Shown here in pieces: positions 35,799 to 44,854 of a DNA stretch of 55,632 nucleotides (position 1 is its first letter; each line of letters starts with the position of its first letter). Source of the stretch: Pseudomonadota bacterium (GTDB taxonomy: Bacteria > Pseudomonadota > Gammaproteobacteria > UBA1113); assembly GCA_021782495.1 (NCBI GenBank), contig JAJXUV010000011.1, forward strand, positions 1 through 55,632, in the 5' to 3' direction. Both the position numbers and the translations under genes were made by a program. The notes under the pieces were generated by a model. That model was not told the origin of the DNA. It saw nothing but the letters and a program-made list of their open reading frames with translations, and did not search any database.

Positions 35799-35959
35799 TA
35801 GGGTCTGTTGACATTTGGTTTCTCGAAGCGAAAAATGAGAGCCTTTAGGTAAAATGATAGCAAACTTGAGGATAATATCGAGAATGTTTGATGAAATTTG
35901 CTATCATTTTGACCAGCTTTACTCATTTTGCAGCCGATAACCCAATGTCAACAGACCTA
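35799..35959 (+). repeat. Family A palindrome, copy A3
   Basis: A 161-base palindrome. The ends are TAGGGTCTGTTGACAT and ATGTCAACAGACCTA (one base fewer on the right). Inner stems are GCGAAAAATGAG with CTCATTTTGC and AAAATGATAGCAAA with TTTGCTATCATTTT (exact, 14 bp). The loop GATAATATCGAGAAT is identical to A1. It ends five bases before the sugar-transferase stop. Confidence 0.88.
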
Positions 35960-35964
35960 TAATC

Positions 35965-36597
35965 TTAAGGTTCAGAGACAGGACTTTCTTCCAAGGCCAC
36001 AGCAGGGTGATAAATTCCCTTTTGACTTAAAACAACCAAGGGCGTTTTTAAGAGAATTTTCATATCCAGGATAAAGGTCCAATGTTGGGTATACCAAATA
36101 TCGTATTCCAAGCGCTGTTCATAGGGCAGCGTATTGCGCCCATTGACTTGTAGCCATCCCGTTAACCCAGGGCGCATGGCCAAACGCTGGGCTTGGTGCG
36201 GCGTGTATTGCGCCACCAGCGACACCAAAGCAGGCCTTGGGCCCACCGTAGACATATCCCCTTTGAAAATATTGATAATTTGCGGCAATTCATCGAGGCT
36301 GGTTTTACGCAACCAATGGCCCACACGCGTAATCCGCTCATCGTGTTCACCAATGGCTGGGCTATGTGCATCCGCATCCAAAACCATAGTGCGAAATTTC
36401 CAACATTTGAAGGACTTGCCCCAACGGCCGACGCGTTCATCTCGGTAAAAAACGGGGCCTTTGGAATCGAGTTTGATGAGTAAGCCGATGATTGGACAGA
36501 GCAATATAAAAAGCGGCAAGAAACACGCTGCAAAAAACAGATCGAACAAGCGTTTGCAAAAAGAATGAATGGGATGTTTGGATCTTATATTATTCAT
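35965..36597 (-). CDS. Undecaprenyl-phosphate sugar-1-phosphate transferase
   Basis: This is a 210-residue small polyprenyl phosphosugar transferase of the bacterial sugar-transferase family (WcaJ/PglC catalytic core). One hydrophobic re-entrant segment (FDLFFAACFLPLFILLCPIIGLL) is followed by GPVFYRDERVGRWGKSFKCWKFRTM. The catalytic Asp-Glu pair is in KTSLDELPQIINI, and GPRP precedes the C-terminal amphipathic part. It starts a lipid-linked glycan for polysaccharide or O-antigen at the inner membrane; which sugar is used is not visible. No glycan cluster surrounds it. Confidence 0.9.
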   Translation of the reverse strand: MNNIRSKHPIHSFCKRLFDLFFAACFLPLFILLCPIIGLLIKLDSKGPVFYRDERVGRWGKSFKCWKFRTMVLDADAHSPAIGEHDERITRVGHWLRKTSLDELPQIINIFKGDMSTVGPRPALVSLVAQYTPHQAQRLAMRPGLTGWLQVNGRNTLPYEQRLEYDIWYTQHWTFILDMKILLKTPLVVLSQKGIYHPAVALEESPVSEP

Positions 36598-36697
36598 GGA
36601 TTCGCACCGCTCTATTCAAAATTCAGTGCTTATTTTAACCGCAAACAAGAAAAAATACTAGAGACTTGTACAGCCTTAATCCTGAAGAATATATACA

Positions 36698-39600
36698 TTA
36701 TTTTATCATTATTCCCCGCATAAATTGCGATGCTCTACTTTCTTCATAGGAAGGCGAATCAACAAACAATGCTTTAAATCCCTCCCATTCTGCCTCGTTA
36801 AGGTGATACATGGCAGCCATGGTATGTGTGTATGCTTGGGCATCATACATTTGTAAGATACGCGCAATATGCAAAATAGATGAAATATTTTGCATATCTC
36901 TATTCTCACTTTTTAGTTGACTCACATCATCTTCAAACGGATAAAATGTTTTTTCGCCTTCCGGACTAATTTGTAAGCAGTACAATGGCGTATTTAACAT
37001 TTTTTTCTTAAGACTATCATAGCGGCAATCTTGATAGATCTGCACAGCCTCATCTAAATTGCGTTGCGATAGCATGCTATATTTTTTCCCCATGACTTCA
37101 GTAAATCCTATTTTAAGCCATAAATTTCGTTCTCTAAAATCATCAATTTGCATTTGAGTGTATTTACTGACGCCTGCTCTTAATTCAACACAAATGATCA
37201 CTTCATTTTTATCCGTATTAAACTTAGCAACCCATGTCATGTCACAACCCATTTTTGTTTCCCAAATTTGTAATTTTTGATTTAATAATTCAAGTAACCG
37301 TAAATTTTCTGTCTCATCGCTGCTTAAGTTAAATTTAAATTTTACAAGATTAAAGTAATCACCCAAAGCACTTTGCTTAAGATATGCAACTTGTATTTTT
37401 TCTATGTTTGTCTCTTGAAATTCTTCAAAATTTGTATCTTCATCTAAATAAGGAATAATAAATGCTCCTTCCGAATTATAGATGGGTGCAATATGAAAAT
37501 GGCACATTGACTGTGTGGAGGATGCTTGTGTATAAGCTAAATTCGAAAAAATAATATCTTGATGGTTGCCATCATACACAGCTTGTAGCAATGTAATGAG
37601 TGCTTGATAGCCTTTTGCTAAGCTAACCGTTCTATTGGTTTCTATTATATTTCCTGGAGCTGATAACATCATCAGTGCCTGTGAAGGGATATCAATGGAA
37701 TCGTTCATACCAATTTCAACAATTGTATTGTCCTCCATAATTGCCCTCAATTTTGGTTTCCGTTCATATTCCCTGAATTTTCTAGCCTCTATTAATGCCT
37801 TTATAAAATCATCATTATTCATATTTATTTTTTCTAGATAATCTGATAATGCCTGTTCATTCATGGCAAGAAGCTCTTCTTCACTAATAGTAGCATTTGA
37901 TCCCACATCTTTTAAATTTTTATTAATAAAATATAAGGCATTCTCTAAAAATATTTCATGCTGGATAGCGGATGGAATTCTAACCACAGATTGCATAGCT
38001 GGAACTGCCCCATCATATCCATAAATAATAGAAGATGGTTTTTCAAAAATAGCTTGGATGTGATATTCATAATTAAGATCTTGCAATAATTTATAGAGGA
38101 TAATCTTTATTTCTAATCTCTCAGTTTTTAAGTTCGCATTTAAACTGACGCCAAAAAAGTGATTGCTGTTTTCTATTTTATCTTTAATGCTATTTAAGAA
38201 AGCTATTTTTTCGGCTAGCGATTTTTGAGAAAACTTTTGGCATAAATTTTGATCAATAATTTGTGAGTAAATTTTTATTCTCTCATAGTGTTCGTGATCA
38301 ACTTTCATGGCAGGATCTAATCTAAATGATGGGTTTTCCCATTTATAGGGCGCGCTATAAGCACACGTCTTCCCGAAAGAAATATCATCTAATTGCAGTT
38401 CCGGCTTCCCTTGGCTATGGTGGACAGCAGTTACCACACGATCTCTAGAAACTATTATTTGATGTTGTGTAAATTTTTCATAATCAGGCCTTACATACTC
38501 TCCTCGATATTTCACTCTCGCGATAGGTGCTGGATTATCGCTCATTTGCCTTTCAAATTCTTCCAGTTGTAACGGCAACTCTTTATTTTTAGATTGAAAT
38601 ATACGGCGTGTAAGTGATTTTTTATAACCATACGCTTCAAGGTTTTGTTCAGAAGGAAGTATATCACAAAATGTATTGTATTTTTTAATACTATTCTCAC
38701 TCAATCGCTTTTGATCAGATTCGAATTTTTCAAATTTTTCTTGTGCGTTTTGAGAAAATTGTCTCGGCACTGCGCCTGGCCGAGTTAACTCATGCATTTC
38801 ACGAATACATTTTAAAATATCTTCTTTTGATCCGCTGATAAAATCATTGATAGGATATCCCGTATTTTGCGATAACTTTTGTAGTATTTTGATAAACTGC
38901 CACATCCCTCTTGCTTTGGTGTGATGACCATCCATATGTAGTTTTTTTGAGGCAGCTGCTAATTCAATCAGTTCTCTAATATTTTCATCATTAGGATAGT
39001 ACGTTCTCTTACGTTTTGCTAAAGGCTGCGCTATTTGCCCTGTTAATTTTTTAGAGGCAATCAACAAACGCAACCATGGAGTTGAAGAGTCCTGAAACCA
39101 GGGTTCTAAAAAAGTAAGAGAAAAATCTTTTTCTTGAATTCGATACGAAGTTGCTATGGCCTTACATTTTTCATAAATGTTTAATTCCTTAAGGCAAATT
39201 ATGAGTTGCGCTTCATTCTGCCTTATTTCAATATAAGATGCATGTTCTGATTTATCATCATATAGCTCTTCTAATCTCTTTATCAATTCATATGCTTCTT
39301 TATTATTTTTCAGAATATATTGAATCTCTCCCAACTCTCTTTCACATTCTTGTAATAAAAAATGTCCTAAAATAGCCACCTGTGCAGGAATTAGATCCGA
39401 TAAGACAGGTTCTTTCACCCCTTTTCTTTTAGCCTCTTGGTGCAATAAACCAGTTAAAACTTCCCCAATGGCAAAAGCAATGTTATCAAATCCAATTTTT
39501 TTTTGATACGCATGATACCATTGAAGTATAGAACTTTCTGTTAACAACAAATTTTCTGATGCTTCTAAAAATTCTTTTTCTGCCTGTATTCTTAAATCCA

Positions 39601-41281
39601 AAACATTTTTATGAAAACCAATTTCCCAACCTCTTATTACTACTCGCCACTCATGACAATCATCAAAATCCATAAGCAAAACATGAGAATCTGTAATATG
39701 TAATTCTGGTTTTTCTATTTTTAGTATCTCTTTTGCCACCCAATAATGTGCTGCCATATCCAATTCATTGACTAGTTGACATGTTGGCGTAATAGGCTTT
39801 CCAATCCATATTTTGTCTTTGTGGGTTATCGTCATACCTGCTGCGCGAGCCATATGAATATGTTTTTCTTTTGGCATCGTCTGTTCTGTTTCAATAGGCG
39901 TGTACTTTGTTGATAATCGGCTCTGAATTAAGTACTTTTGAGATGAAAAATTCCCCAGATAAACTTTTCCGCTAATACCACACAATGTTATTATTTGACC
40001 TTGATATTCTCTTAAATGCTGCATTGCATTTGTATAGCCTGTTATACCAGGAATATTCATTTCACGGCAAGCAATCGCTGTATGGCAATTACTACTGCCT
40101 GTCTCAGCAATAATACCACTAGATCTTCTCATGACAGATTCCCATTGGCTAGTCGTATTTTCGACGACTAAAATAGTCCTTTTCCCCAATTCATTGTATT
40201 TATCTATTTTTTTTGCTGCGTATTCAGGCGTTGAGCATACTATCAATATTCCAGAAGCGATGTGATACGACACAGGCTCCCCATCACCGATATGGAATTG
40301 TTTTACTTTTATAAAATCAACTTGTTGTGTATTTTCCAAAGTAGGAACCGTTACGGGTCGAACTTGTACAATATAAACTGTACTATCTTGATCACAAGAA
40401 AATTCAACATCGATACCATTTTGGCATTCCTGGTATACATTTCTCAATACGCTAACCTGACGATACAATTCATTTATTTGCTGCATCGTCATACAAAGTA
40501 TATTTTTTTCATGCCGTAATAATGATTGCGAAATGACACAACCTACTTCATTATCATACATCAATTTGTCTTGCTTAGAAGATACCTCATTAAAAACAAT
40601 GCTACCTAAGAGGTTCAAAATAATTTTATCAGTTGGTTTATCCCCTCTGACAACGGCTTCCCCTAAACCGGGTGCCACATCAATTTCTATTTTATTGGTA
40701 TCTGCAAAAACTGTTCCAGCAGCAAGTGAATGACTCATCTCTTGAATCACCACGGCCATACAAATATCTCTAAATTCTATATTATTTTCTTTGCAATAAT
40801 CGTAATTGTTAACTGTAAATATAGATAGCCAGACTTCTTTAATTTTGGCAACAATTTCTGGTTTTTGAATATAAAGGTGAGATTCGAATTTCCCAGAAAA
40901 CGACGCTTTGTTGCTGTCTTCAATGGTTGCAGATGAACGTACGGCAAAATATTTGTCCGTATCTAGTAACTCCCGTAATACTGGAAAAATATAAGAAATA
41001 TTTAAATCTAAAATGATCTCCCGTATTTTTAAACACATTTCCTCTATATTTTGCTCATTGATTTCAGACAACAGATGACTAATTTTAGGAAAAACAATGT
41101 CATTATATAATTTGCTGGTAATCACATACCCAGGTTTCGTATTAATATTTGTTATTGAGGCTATTTTAGCGAGATTGGCACCTTTGCCGCCTACAAGACC
41201 CACTTGCAGACAAACGGGATCTAATAAATTAACGATATATTCTGTGAACTCAGTAACTACCTGATGTTCTGTATCAGCCAT
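36698..41281 (-). CDS. Very large PEP-synthase/rifampicin-phosphotransferase-like protein
   Basis: A 1527-residue protein. Residues about 10-315 form the ATP-grasp domain of the PEP synthase/PPDK family: VGGKGANLAKI, FAVRSSATIEDSNKASFSGK and VDVEF-to-VQVRPVT at its end. Residues about 330-445 form a swivelling phosphohistidine domain with GIIAETGSSNCHTAIACREM, the expected His at 400. The classic third piece, a PEP/pyruvate TIM barrel, is not recognisable. Instead about 1080 residues of unknown, mostly helical sequence follow. Rifampicin phosphotransferases also lack the barrel, but they have a different order and are near 850 residues. The protein may phosphorylate an unknown acceptor through His400. 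The tail holds charged helices and no signal peptide. It lies downstream of rplQ but 220 bases away, and is more AT-rich than the ribosomal genes. Confidence 0.8.
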   Translation of the reverse strand: MADTEHQVVTEFTEYIVNLLDPVCLQVGLVGGKGANLAKIASITNINTKPGYVITSKLYNDIVFPKISHLLSEINEQNIEEMCLKIREIILDLNISYIFPVLRELLDTDKYFAVRSSATIEDSNKASFSGKFESHLYIQKPEIVAKIKEVWLSIFTVNNYDYCKENNIEFRDICMAVVIQEMSHSLAAGTVFADTNKIEIDVAPGLGEAVVRGDKPTDKIILNLLGSIVFNEVSSKQDKLMYDNEVGCVISQSLLRHEKNILCMTMQQINELYRQVSVLRNVYQECQNGIDVEFSCDQDSTVYIVQVRPVTVPTLENTQQVDFIKVKQFHIGDGEPVSYHIASGILIVCSTPEYAAKKIDKYNELGKRTILVVENTTSQWESVMRRSSGIIAETGSSNCHTAIACREMNIPGITGYTNAMQHLREYQGQIITLCGISGKVYLGNFSSQKYLIQSRLSTKYTPIETEQTMPKEKHIHMARAAGMTITHKDKIWIGKPITPTCQLVNELDMAAHYWVAKEILKIEKPELHITDSHVLLMDFDDCHEWRVVIRGWEIGFHKNVLDLRIQAEKEFLEASENLLLTESSILQWYHAYQKKIGFDNIAFAIGEVLTGLLHQEAKRKGVKEPVLSDLIPAQVAILGHFLLQECERELGEIQYILKNNKEAYELIKRLEELYDDKSEHASYIEIRQNEAQLIICLKELNIYEKCKAIATSYRIQEKDFSLTFLEPWFQDSSTPWLRLLIASKKLTGQIAQPLAKRKRTYYPNDENIRELIELAAASKKLHMDGHHTKARGMWQFIKILQKLSQNTGYPINDFISGSKEDILKCIREMHELTRPGAVPRQFSQNAQEKFEKFESDQKRLSENSIKKYNTFCDILPSEQNLEAYGYKKSLTRRIFQSKNKELPLQLEEFERQMSDNPAPIARVKYRGEYVRPDYEKFTQHQIIVSRDRVVTAVHHSQGKPELQLDDISFGKTCAYSAPYKWENPSFRLDPAMKVDHEHYERIKIYSQIIDQNLCQKFSQKSLAEKIAFLNSIKDKIENSNHFFGVSLNANLKTERLEIKIILYKLLQDLNYEYHIQAIFEKPSSIIYGYDGAVPAMQSVVRIPSAIQHEIFLENALYFINKNLKDVGSNATISEEELLAMNEQALSDYLEKINMNNDDFIKALIEARKFREYERKPKLRAIMEDNTIVEIGMNDSIDIPSQALMMLSAPGNIIETNRTVSLAKGYQALITLLQAVYDGNHQDIIFSNLAYTQASSTQSMCHFHIAPIYNSEGAFIIPYLDEDTNFEEFQETNIEKIQVAYLKQSALGDYFNLVKFKFNLSSDETENLRLLELLNQKLQIWETKMGCDMTWVAKFNTDKNEVIICVELRAGVSKYTQMQIDDFRERNLWLKIGFTEVMGKKYSMLSQRNLDEAVQIYQDCRYDSLKKKMLNTPLYCLQISPEGEKTFYPFEDDVSQLKSENRDMQNISSILHIARILQMYDAQAYTHTMAAMYHLNEAEWEGFKALFVDSPSYEESRASQFMRGIMIK

Positions 41282-41463
41282 TTTTTACCTCGCTTCATAT
41301 AATCTTATTTGAGTTATAAAAAAATCAAATTATCTCATAAATCGAGATAAATAACAAGCACTTCACTGGTATTTAAGGAAGTCTTCGTTCAGGATTTAAT
41401 TTTCGTATAAATGAACCGAATAGAGTTTGAAAAGAAGTAAGAGATATTCTAGAGCACAGCAAC

Positions 41464-41492
41464 CGCCGATAAATTCAAGGTCAACAGAGCTC
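41464..41492 (+). repeat. Family A remnant
   Basis: GCCGATAAATTCAAGGTCAA, then CAGAGCTC, matches the right arm of A2 with few changes. No left arm is found in the 180 bases upstream, so it is a truncated copy just past the rplQ stop. Confidence 0.55.
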
Positions 41493-41501
41493 CAAATCGC
41501 G

Positions 41502-41888
41502 CTATTCAGTCACTGTTACAGGCGCTTGTTCTAAACGATCAACAAGCTCAATGATCGCCATCGGTGCAGCATCACCTTGTCTGAAACCGCATTTCAATAC
41601 GCGGGTATAACCACCTGCTCTTGCATTAAAACGGGGTCCGATTTCATTGAATAATTTGGTGACCATTTTACGATCGCGCAAACGATTGAAAGCCAAACGA
41701 CGATTAGCAACTGAATCGATCTTAGCCAAGGTAATCAGACGCTCAACCACACCACGTAAATCTTTGGCTTTGGGAAGCGTTGTAGAAATCATTTCATGTT
41801 GCAACAAAGCATTGGCCATATTTTTAAACAGGGCCTTACGATGAGCGCTAGTCCGATTTAATTTTCTACCACTATTACGATGTCTCAT
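41502..41888 (-). CDS. rplQ: 50S ribosomal protein L17
   Basis: L17 begins [24 protein letters not shown], an exact family signature. The length of 128 is normal for gammaproteobacteria. It is the last gene of the alpha operon, 82 bases after rpoA. Confidence 0.97.
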   Translation of the reverse strand: MRHRNSGRKLNRTSAHRKALFKNMANALLQHEMISTTLPKAKDLRGVVERLITLAKIDSVANRRLAFNRLRDRKMVTKLFNEIGPRFNARAGGYTRVLKCGFRQGDAAPMAIIELVDRLEQAPVTVTE

Positions 41889-41970
41889 TTTTTAATCCTC
41901 TGTAGTTCCCGTCACCTTTCAAGAGAAGCCCATATTTGGACTTCATCGTATTCAAAGATTAGGATGAGTT

Positions 41971-43062
41971 TTACTCATTATTATTTTCTTCTGTGTCAGT
42001 TTCTTCGTTAGCCGCAGCAGCTGCTTTTTTAGCAAAATCTTCATCGGCTTTGATAATACGTCTGGGTTGAACCCAATTTTCAATCCGCATACCTAAAGAC
42101 AATGAATTGGCCGTCAATATCGCCTTAATTTCTGTCAAGGATTTCTTTCCTAAATTAGGCGTCTTTAACAAATCCGTTTCCGTTCGTTGAATTAAATCGC
42201 CGACAAAAAAGATATTTTCGGCTTTCAAACAATTGGTTGAACGCACTGTCAATTCTAAATCTTCAATAGGACGCAGCAATAAAGGATCCAAATTTTGCAT
42301 GGAGCCGCCTGCACGACCATGAATGTCTTTCAAATCCACAAAAGCGATTAGCTGTTGTTGTAATAAGGTTGCCGCATTGCGAATAGCTTCATCCGGCGAT
42401 ATAGAACCGTTGGTTTCCAATTCAATCACCAGTTTATCCAAGTCAGTTCGTTGCTCAACTCGGGCGTTTTCCACGCGGTAGGTTACGCGCTTGATCGGTG
42501 TAAAAGAAGCATCGACCAATAAGACCCCTATCGGCTTCGGATTTTCTTCATCCTGATAACGGTTAAGTGCCGCTTGATAGCCTTTACCCATGACCAATTT
42601 AGCTTCCAAGTTAATCACGCCATTGGAAGATAAATGGGCAATCACGTGGTCTTTGTTGATGATTTCAACATCATGACCCGTTTCAATATCGCCTGCATAA
42701 ACAATGCAAGGCCCTTTTTTATTCAATTTTAAAGTAGCTTCTTGTTTGGAGTGCATCTTGCAAGCCAAGCCTTTCAAATTTTGCAAAATTTCAATCACAT
42801 CTTCTTGTACCCCTTCCATAGGACTGTATTCATGCAAAACATTGGCAATTTTGACTTCGACCACCGCAGCGCCAGGCATCGAAGATAACAAAATACGGCG
42901 TAATACGTGACCTAAGGTATGACCAAAGCCTCTTTCCAAAGGTTCCAGTGCAACTTCATAGGTACTACGACCAATTTCTTTGACCACAATATCATTAGGG
43001 GTTAAAATTTCGTACGGATTTTGCATACCATAGGCCTTTTGTTCGTAGCTCATTTGCAACAT
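41971..43062 (-). CDS. rpoA: RNA polymerase alpha subunit
   Basis: Alpha dimerises to scaffold RNA polymerase. The N-terminal domain has [26 protein letters not shown] and [15 protein letters not shown]. The C-terminal domain, which binds UP elements and activators, has [22 protein letters not shown] and [13 protein letters not shown]. At 363 codons it is longer than the 329 of E. coli. Part of this is an acidic tail ([11 protein letters not shown]) and part may be a wrong start: the ATG at 43026 (residue 13) has AAAGG upstream and gives a normal N-terminal length. Confidence 0.96.
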   Translation of the reverse strand: MLQMSYEQKAYGMQNPYEILTPNDIVVKEIGRSTYEVALEPLERGFGHTLGHVLRRILLSSMPGAAVVEVKIANVLHEYSPMEGVQEDVIEILQNLKGLACKMHSKQEATLKLNKKGPCIVYAGDIETGHDVEIINKDHVIAHLSSNGVINLEAKLVMGKGYQAALNRYQDEENPKPIGVLLVDASFTPIKRVTYRVENARVEQRTDLDKLVIELETNGSISPDEAIRNAATLLQQQLIAFVDLKDIHGRAGGSMQNLDPLLLRPIEDLELTVRSTNCLKAENIFFVGDLIQRTETDLLKTPNLGKKSLTEIKAILTANSLSLGMRIENWVQPRRIIKADEDFAKKAAAAANEETDTEENNNE

Positions 43063-43083
43063 AATAGGATACTCTCCAGTGGA

Positions 43084-43704
43084 TTAGCGTGAATAAAATT
43101 CAACGATTAAATTATCATTAATGTCCAACTGCACTTCATCGCGTTGTGGTACGGCAGAAAATTTACCTTTAACCGCTGCAACATCCACTTCTAACCATGC
43201 AGGGAAACCTAATTGTTGTTGGCTTTCTAAGGCTGCTCTAATACGCAATTGTGCTTTACACTTTTCTTTGACTTCAATGACATCCCCGACCTTCACAATG
43301 TAGGAAGGAATATTCACTATTTTTTCATTCACCAAAATGGTACGATGATTCACCATTTGTCGGGCTTCAGCGCGTGTACTCGCAAATCCCATTCTATAAA
43401 CCACATTATCTAATCGAGATTCGAGTAACTGAATTAAGTTAGTGCCGGTGGAACCTTTGGCACGAGAAGCTTTATCCATGAAACGCTTAAATTGTCGTTC
43501 CAGCATGCCATAAATACGACGCACTTTTTGTTTTTCACGTAACATAGTCCCATAAGTAGATAAACGACCCCGTTTAGCCACTTTTTGCCCTGGGACCATT
43601 TCCATATTACATTTTGATTCTAATGATCTCAACTTGCTTTTCAGCATTAAATCCATGCCTTCTCGGCGCGCTAATCTACAAGTAGGACCTCTGTATTTTG
43701 CCAT
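43084..43704 (-). CDS. rpsD: 30S ribosomal protein S4
   Basis: S4 is a primary 16S rRNA binder and in E. coli represses the alpha operon. [19 protein letters not shown] and the S4 domain ([23 protein letters not shown]) are clear. The length of 206 is normal. Confidence 0.97.
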   Translation of the reverse strand: MAKYRGPTCRLARREGMDLMLKSKLRSLESKCNMEMVPGQKVAKRGRLSTYGTMLREKQKVRRIYGMLERQFKRFMDKASRAKGSTGTNLIQLLESRLDNVVYRMGFASTRAEARQMVNHRTILVNEKIVNIPSYIVKVGDVIEVKEKCKAQLRIRAALESQQQLGFPAWLEVDVAAVKGKFSAVPQRDEVQLDINDNLIVEFYSR

Positions 43705-43717
43705 TTAAGTTTTTCCC

Positions 43718-44110
43718 CTATACTCTTCTTTTCTTACGTGGTCTACAACCATTGTGTGGCAGTTTCGTCACGTCTTTGATTCCCATTACATTTAAGCCTA
43801 GAGTCACCAAAGCACGTACGGCCGATTCACGACCTGGGCCTGGACCTTTCACCATCACAACCACATTTTGCAAACCATATTCCATGGCTTTTTTACCGGC
43901 CACTTCCGTTGCCACACTGGCTGCATAGGGTGTACTTTTTCTAGAACCTCGGAACCCTGAACCCCCAGCCGTTTGCCAAGAAATCACATTCCCTAGCTTA
44001 TCGGCAAAAGTGATGATGGTATTGTTAAAAGTCGCTTGGATACTGACGATGCCATCGACGACTTTACGTTTTGCTTTTTTAATTGCTTTTTTAACTGCTA
44101 CTTCAGCCAT
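43718..44110 (-). CDS. rpsK: 30S ribosomal protein S11
   Basis: S11 lies on the 30S platform. The core [16 protein letters not shown] and the tail [14 protein letters not shown] are conserved. At 130 residues it is normal and lies 13 bases before rpsD. Confidence 0.97.
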   Translation of the reverse strand: MAEVAVKKAIKKAKRKVVDGIVSIQATFNNTIITFADKLGNVISWQTAGGSGFRGSRKSTPYAASVATEVAGKKAMEYGLQNVVVMVKGPGPGRESAVRALVTLGLNVMGIKDVTKLPHNGCRPRKKRRV

Positions 44111-44135
44111 AATTCTCTACTTCCACACTTTGGTT

Positions 44136-44504
44136 TTATGCTGCGGCCGCACTAGTACGGTTTCGCCCTTTACGCGTACGCGCATTTGTTTTCGTTCGCT
44201 GCCCTCGCACCGGCAAGCCGCGGCGATGACGTATGCCTCTATAACAACCGATATCTTTCAATCGTTTAATATTGGTAGCAACTTCTCGACGCAAATCCCC
44301 TTCTACCACATATTGTGCTTTGGCAATACTCTCACGAATTCGTTCGACCTCTTCTTCGGACAAATCTTTGGCCTTACGATGCCCTTCTACTTCAGCCGCT
44401 TTACAAATCTTATCGGCCAGCGTATTCCCTATCCCGTAAATGGCGGTCAAAGCAATGCGAATATGTTTATTCGGTGGAATGTTAACACCGGAAATTCGAA
44501 ACAT
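44136..44504 (-). CDS. rpsM: 30S ribosomal protein S13
   Basis: S13 contacts the P-site tRNA and the 50S subunit. [20 protein letters not shown] and the tail [14 protein letters not shown] are diagnostic. The 122 residues are normal. It is the first alpha-operon gene, separated from rpmJ by palindrome B4. Confidence 0.97.
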   Translation of the reverse strand: MFRISGVNIPPNKHIRIALTAIYGIGNTLADKICKAAEVEGHRKAKDLSEEEVERIRESIAKAQYVVEGDLRREVATNIKRLKDIGCYRGIRHRRGLPVRGQRTKTNARTRKGRNRTSAAAA

Positions 44505-44578
44505 AGACTACTCCCAATTTTTATTAATATCTAAAAAATAGCGGCTAAGGATACCTACTTTTTCATTAAAAAGCAAGC

Positions 44579-44720
44579 GGTCCCGTTTATATTTCTACTA
44601 TGCTGCACGTCATTCGCTGATTTTTTGTGCTTCGCTGCTCATTTATGTCAATATAAACTCCGCTGCGGTACTCAAAATTCAACGAATCTCCTCTCATCCT
44701 AGTGAAATATAACCGCGACC
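44579..44720 (+). repeat. Family B palindrome, copy B4, at the spc/alpha junction
   Basis: A 142-base imperfect palindrome. The outer arms GGTCCCGTTTATATTTC and GAAATATAACCGCGACC pair with two mismatches. The inner arms ATTCGCTGATTTTTTG and CAAAATTCAACGAAT pair with a mismatch and a bulge. The centre CTGCTCATTTATGTCAATAT is shared. Its right edge overlaps the last base of the rpmJ stop codon. Confidence 0.8.
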
Positions 44721-44833
44721 TAGCCTTGCCTTTGCTTATGCTTTGCATCAGCGCAAATAATGCGCACAACGCCCTTGCGCTTCACTACCTTGCAATTTCT
44801 GCACATTCTTTTTACAGACGCTCTTACTTTCAT
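44720..44833 (-). CDS. rpmJ: 50S ribosomal protein L36
   Basis: A 37-residue protein, [20 protein letters not shown] and on to KHKQRQG, with the CxxC...C...H zinc ligands of the C+ form of L36. It lies 21 bases after secY, its normal place at the end of the spc operon. The gene is too short for most open-reading-frame filters. Confidence 0.95.
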   Translation of the reverse strand: MKVRASVKRMCRNCKVVKRKGVVRIICADAKHKQRQG

Positions 44834-44854
44834 AAATTGCTCCAACTCTTAAAT

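Noticed and set aside
43698-44534. Plus-strand frames of 76 and 174 codons opposite rpsK and rpsM
   Set aside because: They are antisense shadows of highly conserved ribosomal genes. Similar antisense frames across 41500-55500 were discarded for the same reason.
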